6,380 bases of DNA, taken from NCBI GenBank assembly GCA_964497475.1, contig CAZCDM010000137.1:1-6380 (forward strand), written 5' to 3'. Below the pieces are notes generated by a model. That model was not told the origin of the DNA and made no database searches. It saw only the letters and a list, made by a program, of their open reading frames with translations. The position numbers and the translations under genes were made by a program. Every line of letters starts with the position of its first letter. The first letter of the stretch is position 1. This document shows positions 1 to 6,380 of the stretch, one piece after another. This DNA is from CAZCDM01 sp964497475 (GTDB taxonomy: Bacteria; Planctomycetota; Phycisphaerae; SM23-33).

Positions 1-48
1 ACCACGGTCTGGCGGCCGATTCCTTATTCTGCCGGTGAGAAATGCGGG

Positions 49-1905
<1,857 letters not shown>

Positions 1906-2120
1906 GGGAGTCCGGGGGTAAGAGGTGCTCCGGCGTGGCAGCCGGGGTGCGTGGGTGCGGGAAACAGTGGGGCCTGGAGATCGGCCGGCCCGGGCCGGGT
2001 GGTTCAGCCGATACGCAGGCGCAGCCGACCGCCGGCGAAGCTGGCGCCGAAAAGCTTCTGCCAGTCGCTACCGCGGGGGCCTGGGGAGAGGATGTCTCGG
2101 CTGCAATTCACGAGTCGCAC
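1906..2120 (-). promoter_or_regulatory. Long typA 5' leader with inverted repeats, no SD
   Basis: This is the stretch between the predicted typA transcription start and its ATG. No protein-coding gene is supported here. It contains a perfect 14-bp palindrome CCGGCCCGGGCCGG (1985-1998). It also has an inverted repeat GAAGCT/AGCTTC (2037-2042 and 2053-2058) that overlaps a competing CTGGC/GCCAG pair (2041-2045 and 2060-2064), and a CCGGC/GCCGG stem (1930-1934 and 1941-1945) about 25 nt before the start codon. The 20 bases before the ATG are C-rich and lack any AGGAG-like sequence. Whether the leader regulates anything is unknown. GC-rich DNA yields such pairings easily. Confidence 0.35.
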
Positions 2121-2149
2121 AGTATCGCACGGAGGGGGGATTCTGTCAA
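2121..2149 (-). promoter_or_regulatory. Sigma70-type promoter for typA
   Basis: Read on the minus strand, a perfect -35 TTGACA (2149-2144) is followed by a 17-bp spacer and a -10 GATACT (2126-2121, four of six matches to TATAAT). Transcription would start near 2113-2115, giving typA a leader of about 208 nt. It lies downstream of the small membrane-protein gene, so typA need not depend on that gene's transcription. The boxes and spacing are seen; activity is inferred. Confidence 0.6.
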
Positions 2150-2224
2150 TCCCACTGGCGAGAATTAGTCTTACGCTAACGCGGGCAAAGGCCGAGCCTG
2201 TGGGATCTGCGGTGAGCCGTGCGC

Positions 2225-2614
2225 TTACTCGGCTGGGGTTTGGGTGATGGGCGTTTCGATCGGGTCGTTTTCGAGCAGGGGCTGTGGCGACGGGCGGAGA
2301 AAATCGAGCGGGTCGAGCGAGGCGGGGATGACGGGCTGGTGCGACTCGGCCGGGGTGTCATGCGACGGGTTCTGGCTGGACTGCCCGGCCAGGCCCACCG
2401 GCAGCAGCAGCGAGCCGCACAGGAAGATCACCACCCCCAGCAGGGCGCGGTATTGGATGATGGCAGGCGAGACGTGTTTCTCGGCTGAGCGGAGGTGCAT
2501 CAGGTCCGACCAGCGGCTCCAGAGGCGCAGCCAGAGTTCCGGCTGGAAGATCAGGGCAAGACAGAGCAGGGCCAGCAGGGCCAGGGCGAAGCTGAAAACC
2601 AGGGCGAGTGTCAT
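2225..2614 (-). CDS. Small two-helix membrane protein of unknown function
   Basis: A 129-residue protein I do not recognise with certainty. Residues 1-23 form a strongly hydrophobic helix. A Trp- and Arg-rich linker follows (PELWLRLWSRW, 25-35), then a charged stretch and a second hydrophobic helix (about 57-76). The rest, residues 77-129, is a polar, proline-rich, probably disordered tail. The pattern of helix, Pro/Trp-rich amphipathic linker, Ser-Pro, Arg, Gly, helix recalls small DUF6199-like membrane proteins, but that is a memory-based resemblance and not a search result. Helix orientation is uncertain. The ATG at 2614 gives the full first helix. No clear SD precedes it. The gene runs in the same direction as typA, separated by 319 bp with an internal promoter, so it is probably not strictly co-transcribed. 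It is divergent from psd. Positive hydrophobic signal and lack of a competing gene support it as real. Confidence 0.62.
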   Translation of the reverse strand: MTLALVFSFALALLALLCLALIFQPELWLRLWSRWSDLMHLRSAEKHVSPAIIQYRALLGVVIFLCGSLLLPVGLAGQSSQNPSHDTPAESHQPVIPASLDPLDFLRPSPQPLLENDPIETPITQTPAE

Positions 2615-2729
2615 GTCCGATTCCGATGGTCGCGGGGTGTGGCGGTCGGGCCCGGCTCCGAGGCGGGCACAGCGAGGGACGAATGCAGGGCCCGGGACGT
2701 TAGGTATCTTCGGCCAGGTGAGGCGGGAA

Positions 2730-2760
2730 ACTTTACGCCAACTTTCCGGGCGCGGAAAGT
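2730..2760. promoter_or_regulatory. Phased half-sites upstream of psd (candidate operator)
   Basis: ACTTTACG (2730-2737) is followed 11 bp later by ACTTTCCG (2741-2748). The latter forms a perfect inverted repeat with CGGAAAGT (2753-2760) across a 4-bp centre. The three half-sites therefore start about one helical turn apart, in the spacer between the divergent small membrane-protein gene and psd. This looks like a transcription-factor site. It could equally be an RNA hairpin, and no factor can be named from sequence. Confidence 0.4.
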
Positions 2761-2765
2761 GCTGA

Positions 2766-2794
2766 TTGCACTGGGCCGATCGGGTCGATAGGCT
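2766..2794 (+). promoter_or_regulatory. Possible weak promoter for psd-pssA
   Basis: TTGCAC (2766-2771) and TAGGCT (2789-2794) are separated by 17 bp. Each matches the sigma70 consensus only in part, but the most conserved positions (TTG; TA and final T) are kept. A start near 2801 would lie after the GTG at 2798 and before the ATG at 2861, which supports the shorter psd reading. It sits directly after the half-site cluster at 2730-2760. Confidence 0.3.
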
Positions 2795-2860
2795 GTAGTG
2801 TCTGGCGGCTGGGACCGCGGTCGGCCGCTGGGTTTCCGAAACGTCTTCACCCCTGCGAGA

Positions 2861-3553
2861 ATGGCAATGCGACTAAGCCCCCACGGCCGACGCGAAGTGC
2901 TGCTGATCACGCTGCTGGCGTGGGTGTGCACTGCGCTGATCGGGTGGTTTGCAGCCCTGGCGAACCCCTGGCTGGGCCTGGCGGCCGTCGTGCCCCTGGG
3001 GGCGTGGGTCTTTACGATCTTCTTCTTCCGCGACCCCGACCGCACCACCCCGGTGGGCATGGGCTTGTTCGTCAGCCCGGCCGACGGACGCGTGGCGGAC
3101 ATCACGCCGCTGGGGGCCGAAAGCGACCTGGGCGAGCCGGGCGTGCGGATCGGCATTTTCATGAATCTACATAATGTACACGTCAACCGCATGCCCTGCG
3201 ACGCGACGGTCCAGAGCGTCGAGCACCTCGACGGGGTGTTCCTCGATGCCCGCGACCCGGCGGCGGCTGAGCGGAACGAGTCGGCCCGGGTCGTGCTCAG
3301 CCATCCTGCCGGCGGGGCCGAGTACCGCATTGTGGTCCGGCAGGTGGCGGGGCTGGTGGCCCGGCGGATCGTCACGGCCATCCAACCGGGCGATACCCTC
3401 TCGCGAGGCCAGCGGTTCGGGCTCATCAAGTTCGGCTCGCGGCTGGAACTGCTCCTGCCCGACGCACTGGAGGCTGAGGTCCGCGTGCAGATCGGCCAGA
3501 AGGTCTGCGCGGGGCTGAGCGTTCTGGCGGCCCGGCCGGGAGATGAATCATGA
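2861..3553 (+). CDS. psd: Phosphatidylserine decarboxylase proenzyme, short type
   Basis: Decarboxylates phosphatidylserine to phosphatidylethanolamine at the inner membrane. Numbering from the ATG at 2861 (231 residues): two hydrophobic segments (about 13-33 and 38-56) anchor it, followed by the catalytic domain. SPADGRV (Asp75) and NLHNVHVNRMP (His104, His107) correspond to the Asp/His residues of the E. coli enzyme. FGSR holds Gly192-Ser193, where the proenzyme is expected to cut itself, with Ser193 becoming the pyruvoyl group. The FGSR form and short length match the compact PSD/archaetidylserine-decarboxylase-like family, unlike the LGST type of E. coli. The frame is open from a GTG at 2798 (251 residues). 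I prefer 2861, or the ATG at 2867, because family-like sequence begins at RLSPHGRREV and a possible promoter overlaps the GTG; no start has a good SD. The stop overlaps the pssA start. Confidence 0.92.
   Translation: MAMRLSPHGRREVLLITLLAWVCTALIGWFAALANPWLGLAAVVPLGAWVFTIFFFRDPDRTTPVGMGLFVSPADGRVADITPLGAESDLGEPGVRIGIFMNLHNVHVNRMPCDATVQSVEHLDGVFLDARDPAAAERNESARVVLSHPAGGAEYRIVVRQVAGLVARRIVTAIQPGDTLSRGQRFGLIKFGSRLELLLPDALEAEVRVQIGQKVCAGLSVLAARPGDES
3538..3542 (+). promoter_or_regulatory. Ribosome binding site of pssA inside psd
   Basis: GGGAG lies 7 nt before the pssA ATG and within the last codons of psd. With the ATGA overlap it supports the start at 3550 and translational coupling of the two genes. 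Confidence 0.6.
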
Positions 3554-4419
3554 CCAAGACGCACACTCCGCCATCGCGGCCGGGCGAGAAACGCTTCGGC
3601 CGGCGCGTCCTGCGGAGCACGAGCGTCCTGCCGGCGGCGTTTACGCTGCTCAACGGCCTGGCGGGCTTCGCGGCGATTCACTACGCCGCCAAAGACGGGC
3701 TCGGCTCGCCGCTGACGGCCGGTGCGATCGCCAACCTCGAACGGGCGGCGATGTTTCTCTTTGCGGCGATGATCTGCGACATGCTCGACGGGCGCGTGGC
3801 GCGGATGACACGCAGCACGAGCGACTTCGGCGCCCAGCTCGACAGCCTGTGCGACATGGTGAGCTTCGGCCTGGCCCCGGCGGTGTTGACGCTGCGGGCG
3901 GGCGTGAGCATCCTGCGCAGCCTGGCCGACATCCTGCCGGTCGAGCGGGCGGTGTGGTGTTTCGCGGCGGTCTATGTAGCTTGCACTGCGCTGCGGCTGG
4001 CGCGGTTCAATGTGGAAACCGACCAGGACGAGTCGGCCCACATGGACTTTCGAGGCCTGCCCTCGCCCGGTGCGGCGGCCTGCCTGGCGACCTGGGTGCT
4101 GCTGTTCACGCACCTGCTGGATAAATCCTCCCGCTGGAACTGGCTGGACGAAGGCGTGCTGCTGACGGCGATGGGAGTTGCCCTGCCGGCCTTGACCTTG
4201 GCCTGCGGGCTGTTGATGGTCACGCGGTTCCGCTACCCGCACCTGGTCAACCAGTACATCCGGGGCCGACGGCCGTTCAGCTACCTCGTCAAGCTGGTCA
4301 TCGTACTGCTGCTGGCGGTCTTCGAGCCCTTCCTGACCCTGGCGGTGCTGGCCAGCATCTATGCCTTCTCCGGCCCGGTGCGGGCAGGAATTCTCACCAT
4401 CCGTCGCCGGAAGGAATGA
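3550..4419 (+). CDS. pssA: CDP-diacylglycerol--serine O-phosphatidyltransferase, type II
   Basis: Joins CDP-diacylglycerol and L-serine to give phosphatidylserine plus CMP, the step just before psd. The 289-residue protein has the full CDP-alcohol phosphatidyltransferase signature DGx2ARx8Gx3Dx3D: Asp80-Gly81, Ala84-Arg85, Gly94, Asp98 and Asp102, with Asp77 as the preceding metal ligand. LRLARFN (148-154) and FRGLPSPGAA (167-176) are typical of the membrane-bound type II PssA and separate it from PgsA-like relatives. Hydrophobic segments lie near 26-47, 66-79, 134-148, 175-190, 203-225 and 246-273, so it is a polytopic inner-membrane enzyme. The basic N-terminus (about residues 10-22) should be cytoplasmic. 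Its ATG shares bases with the psd TGA (ATGA) and has GGGAG upstream. No convincing terminator follows, so the transcript may read into the next spacer. Confidence 0.96.
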   Translation: MTKTHTPPSRPGEKRFGRRVLRSTSVLPAAFTLLNGLAGFAAIHYAAKDGLGSPLTAGAIANLERAAMFLFAAMICDMLDGRVARMTRSTSDFGAQLDSLCDMVSFGLAPAVLTLRAGVSILRSLADILPVERAVWCFAAVYVACTALRLARFNVETDQDESAHMDFRGLPSPGAAACLATWVLLFTHLLDKSSRWNWLDEGVLLTAMGVALPALTLACGLLMVTRFRYPHLVNQYIRGRRPFSYLVKLVIVLLLAVFEPFLTLAVLASIYAFSGPVRAGILTIRRRKE

Positions 4420-4551
4420 ACGAAAAGGAAAAAGGCAAACAATGGGAAAGGGGAATGAAAAAACTTCAGATTTTTTCCTTGCCATCGCCGATAAGAAACG
4501 TAATCATCTCCCCAAGCCATCTCACGCAGTGTTCCTTCTTTGAGGTGGTGG

Positions 4552-4612
4552 GAATCGGACCGCCGGGCAGGGTGTATCGATCCGGTAGGATATTTTTCGA
4601 CCTATCCGATTC
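4552..4612. repeat. Nested inverted repeats upstream of the porin promoter
   Basis: Outer arms GAATCGGA (4552-4559) and TCCGATTC (4605-4612) are perfectly complementary. The right arm can alternatively pair with 4580-4589 (ten positions with one mismatch and one G-T pair) around an 11-nt loop containing TTTTT. A dyad TATC/GATA (4575-4578 and 4589-4592) around a CCGG core sits in between. It ends about 12 bp before the candidate -35 box, an operator-like position, but function is unproven. Confidence 0.35.
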
Positions 4613-4624
4613 TTAACTTTACAT

Positions 4625-4651
4625 TCGACAGACAATCCTGTTTGCTATACC
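4625..4651 (+). promoter_or_regulatory. Candidate extended -10 promoter of the porin gene
   Basis: TCGACA (4625-4630, five of six matches to TTGACA) is followed by a short 15-bp spacer and TGCTATACC (4643-4651). The latter is an extended -10 with TG one base before TATACC (four of six). Predicted start is near 4657-4659, leaving a leader of about 110 nt before the ATG at 4768. The short spacer lowers confidence; the TG extension partly compensates. Confidence 0.42.
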
Positions 4652-4654
4652 CTT

Positions 4655-4694
4655 CCACGCGATGGTGGTGCGGGCGTTCCGCGCCGCTGCGTGG
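4655..4694 (+). promoter_or_regulatory. Stem-loop at the 5' end of the porin leader
   Basis: CCACGC (4655-4660) pairs with GCGTGG (4689-4694). After a 3-nt bulge (4661-4663), 4664-4673 pairs with 4679-4688 (ten pairs, three of them G-U) around the loop GCGTT. It is the most stable-looking structure in the spacer and would lie at or within a few bases of the mRNA 5' end. Hairpins in this position protect outer-membrane-protein mRNAs such as E. coli ompA from decay; that role here is inferred. No U-run follows, so it is not a terminator. Confidence 0.45.
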
Positions 4695-4754
4695 GCAGAT
4701 GATATTGTAACGAACGTGTTCCCAGAGTAGGGGCACACCGGTAGAAACCTTTGA

Positions 4755-4760
4755 AAGGAG
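4755..4760 (+). promoter_or_regulatory. Strong ribosome binding site of the porin gene
   Basis: AAGGAG lies 7 nt before the ATG at 4768, the best Shine-Dalgarno match in the window, and fixes that start. It sits inside CCTT-TGA-AAGG (4748-4758), which could form a small hairpin over part of it. Confidence 0.8.
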
Positions 4761-4767
4761 CATTACA

Positions 4768-6168
4768 ATGCGAACAAAGGGACTGTTGCTGGGATGCATG
4801 GCTATAGCAGTCATGCTGTCCTCGGCCGCCACAGTGATGGCCGACGACACCGCACAGCTCAAGGCTCAACTGGAAGCCTTGCAGTCGCGGATCGAAAAAA
4901 TGGAACAAGACCAGGCCGACACCGTCCATCGCGAGGAAGTCACTCGGATGATGCGGGACATCCTCGACGACGCCAAGGCCCAGCCGGCCATGCCGTCCTG
5001 GATGAAGAACCTCAAGTTCTACGGCGATCTGCGACTGCGGTATCAGTACGACAACCGCTCGGGCGGCTCGGAGCGCAAGGACGATAACCGTGCACGGTTC
5101 CGTCTGCGTTTCGGCATGAAGAAGACTTGGTGGGACAAGCAGATGGAAGTCGGCTTCCGCCTGGCCTCGGATGGTACGGACGGTGGCGATGAATACCAGG
5201 CCAACTCGGCCAACCAGACCTTCGGCGGTGGCTTCAACAAGAAGCGCATCGGGATCGACCTGGCCTACGCCAAGTACATGCCCAACTGCGTCGAAGGCCT
5301 CACCATCATGGGTGGTAAAGTCAAGAACCCCGTCCGTACCAAGACGCTGGTGACCTGGGATGGCGACATCAACCCCGAAGGTTTCGCGGTTGACTACCAG
5401 ATGCCCTTCTTCGGCGATTTCAAGCCGTACGTTCAGGCTGGCTATTGGATCGTTGGCGAAGATCAGGTTGCTGGGGACGGGTTTGCTGGTGGCGATACCC
5501 GCCGTGACCCGACCGTCTGGACCCTGAGTACCGGCTTTGATTGGAAGATCGCCGAAGACATGAAGCTCTTCGTCGGCGCCACCTGGTACAAGTGGCAGAA
5601 CTATCGCTACGCCCCCGGTAACGGTGCCGATAATTCCAACCTGTATGGATACCCGGGCGTGGTTGGTGCACCCTACAACCCCTATCCGAACATGGAGAAC
5701 ATCGAGCTGACCGCCAAGTTCGGCTGGAAGATGCTTGATCTGCCCTGGCAGGTCTGGGGTACCTGGGTCCACAACTGTGAAGATACCTACAACCAGAATG
5801 TCCTTCTCGGTTACAATGACAACCAAGGTGGTGTTACCGACGCCGGCGATTATGACCGTCACATCAAGGATCAGTCCGATGCCTTCGCCATGGGTATGAA
5901 GGTCGGCAAGAACAAGAAGAAGGGCGACTGGTCGGCCCAGGTCGTTTATTACTACGTGGAAGGTAACTCCGTCCCGTGGTTCACGACCGATAGCGATTAC
6001 GGCGGTCCCAACGCCAAGGGCTGGAAGATGGGCGGCAAGTACAACATCGACGATTTCCTGACTGTCGGTGTCACTGCCTTCCTCTTCGACGCCATCACCA
6101 CGGGTCAGTCTGATCGTTCCACCGACGATCACTTCACCCTGCAGGTCGATTTGGCCTGGAAGTTCTAA
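4768..6168 (+). CDS. Putative outer-membrane porin (Porin_5-like beta-barrel)
   Basis: A 466-residue exported protein. Residues 1-25 form a signal peptide: basic start MRTK, hydrophobic core, and VMA before DD, with cleavage expected after Ala25. Residues 26-72 are a charged heptad-like helix (QLKAQLEALQSRIEKMEQ), probably a periplasmic coiled coil. From LKFYGDLRLRYQYD (82-95) to the end, alternating polar/aromatic beta-strands rich in Trp and Tyr suggest a barrel. The chain ends in LQVDLAWKF, with the terminal Phe recognised by the BAM machinery. NQTFGGGF (149-156) and GGKVKNPV (182-189) resemble motifs recalled from putative porins of the Porin_5 type. The substrate cannot be read from sequence. 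Two cysteines (174 and 337) lie in the mature protein. Codons favour AAG, AAC, GGT and CGT, unlike the flanking genes, suggesting high expression. It is flanked by its own promoter and terminator, so it is probably monocistronic. Confidence 0.88.
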   Translation: MRTKGLLLGCMAIAVMLSSAATVMADDTAQLKAQLEALQSRIEKMEQDQADTVHREEVTRMMRDILDDAKAQPAMPSWMKNLKFYGDLRLRYQYDNRSGGSERKDDNRARFRLRFGMKKTWWDKQMEVGFRLASDGTDGGDEYQANSANQTFGGGFNKKRIGIDLAYAKYMPNCVEGLTIMGGKVKNPVRTKTLVTWDGDINPEGFAVDYQMPFFGDFKPYVQAGYWIVGEDQVAGDGFAGGDTRRDPTVWTLSTGFDWKIAEDMKLFVGATWYKWQNYRYAPGNGADNSNLYGYPGVVGAPYNPYPNMENIELTAKFGWKMLDLPWQVWGTWVHNCEDTYNQNVLLGYNDNQGGVTDAGDYDRHIKDQSDAFAMGMKVGKNKKKGDWSAQVVYYYVEGNSVPWFTTDSDYGGPNAKGWKMGGKYNIDDFLTVGVTAFLFDAITTGQSDRSTDDHFTLQVDLAWKF

Positions 6169-6201
6169 GCAGCCTGATCGCTTAGATCACGTTTGACCAC
6201 C

Positions 6202-6239
6202 ATCGGCCCGTCGCACACCGCGGCGGGCCGATTCTTTTT
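6202..6239 (+). terminator. Rho-independent terminator of the porin gene
   Basis: ATCGGCCCG (6202-6210) pairs perfectly with CGGGCCGAT (6224-6232). The stem extends inward by four more pairs (one G-U) to a 5-nt loop (6215-6219), giving about 13 pairs, and is followed by TTCTTTTT. It begins 34 bp after the porin stop. No A-run precedes it, so it should act on the plus strand only. Confidence 0.9.
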
Positions 6240-6269
6240 GCGCTCAGGGGGGAGGCAAATGCGCTCAGG
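6239..6269. repeat. Direct repeat of TGCGCTCAGG
   Basis: Two identical 10-bp copies, at 6239-6248 and 6260-6269, start 21 bp apart (two helical turns), just after the terminator. This could be a binding site for a regulator of a gene beyond the window, or a chance duplication. Confidence 0.4.
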
Positions 6270-6380
6270 CTGGCGTGCTGTTGCGCGGCGGGCTGATCCG
6301 GGCTGTCGTTGCGGTTGTCGTCTATGTAGGGCTTGCTGAACAGGACTTTACTGCTGATTTTACAATTGGATGGCTTGCGA
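6240..6380. other. Tail of the window without a supported gene
   Basis: Only a 26-codon frame (6259-6339, Cys-rich C-terminus) and a weak -10-like TACAAT (6361-6366) are seen, the latter with only a poor TGAACA (6337-6342) at a -35 distance of 18 bp. It may be the upstream region of a gene outside the window. Confidence 0.3.

Larger units (their letters stand above)
4420..4654 (+). other. Non-coding spacer between pssA and the porin promoter region
   Basis: I find no convincing gene here. It is richer in A and T than the flanking genes. The first 45 bases are almost all purine. A weak AT-only hairpin (GAAAAAA 4457-4463 with TTTTTTC 4471-4477) follows. Further on are an 8-bp inverted repeat, GAATCGGA (4552-4559) and TCCGATTC (4605-4612), and the candidate porin promoter. 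A 66-codon frame at 4416-4616 is open but has no usable ribosome binding site and no recognisable protein character. Confidence 0.5.

Noticed and set aside
4457..4477. GAAAAAA/TTTTTTC hairpin as a terminator of pssA
   Set aside because: The stem is nearly all A-U pairs and would be too weak. Intrinsic terminators need a GC-rich stem before the U-run.
2611..4485. 624-codon minus-strand frame opposite psd and pssA
   Set aside because: It lies across two certain genes and gives an Arg/Gln/Pro-rich low-complexity product with no domain. It is a codon-bias shadow.
4416..4616. 66-codon frame starting with an ATGA overlap at the pssA stop
   Set aside because: The purine-rich sequence before it abuts the ATG with no proper SD spacing, the product has no recognisable features, and it runs into the porin control region.
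4645..6132. 495-codon minus-strand frame opposite the porin gene
   Set aside because: The porin has signal peptide, SD, terminator and barrel features. The antisense product is Val/Gly/His-rich with no recognisable character.
6175..6189. TGATC/GATCA small hairpin after the porin stop
   Set aside because: Only five pairs, and the real terminator lies just downstream. No separate role can be supported.

Overview
The window is GC-rich bacterial chromosome from a Gram-negative (diderm) organism. It carries the two-step phosphatidylethanolamine pathway and a signal-peptide-bearing outer-membrane beta-barrel protein. The short phosphatidylserine decarboxylase, the Porin_5-like barrel with an N-terminal coiled coil, and two or three genes without a Shine-Dalgarno sequence would fit a planctomycete-like bacterium (Phycisphaerae type). 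This placement is inferred from gene character only and is not proven.

Layout. Positions 49-1905 (minus strand) encode the ribosome-associated GTPase TypA/BipA. A good sigma70-type promoter at 2121-2149 (minus strand) predicts a leader of about 200 nt before it. Positions 2225-2614 (minus strand) encode a small two-helix membrane protein of unknown function that points the same way as typA. A divergent spacer (2615-2860) holds three helically spaced copies of an ACTTTCCG-like half-site and a possible promoter. Next comes a plus-strand operon, psd (2861-3553) and pssA (3550-4419), joined by an ATGA stop/start overlap. These enzymes make phosphatidylserine from CDP-diacylglycerol and serine, then decarboxylate it to phosphatidylethanolamine. 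A 348-bp AT-richer spacer (4420-4767) follows. It holds an inverted repeat, a candidate promoter and a structured 5' leader for the gene at 4768-6168. That gene encodes a probable outer-membrane porin with the strongest ribosome binding site in the window and codon use suggesting high expression. A clear intrinsic terminator lies at 6202-6239. The last 140 bases carry no convincing gene.

The genes are mostly housekeeping: translation/ribosome assembly, phospholipid synthesis and outer-membrane permeability. I see no mobile element, CRISPR array, toxin-antitoxin pair, defence cassette, tRNA or rRNA. No previously undescribed multi-gene system is evident. The observations most worth checking are in the non-coding DNA: the porin leader, which can be drawn as a 5' hairpin plus a pairing that covers the start codon; the phased half-sites upstream of psd; and the long SD-less leader of typA. 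The unknown two-helix membrane protein is the only uncharacterised gene.
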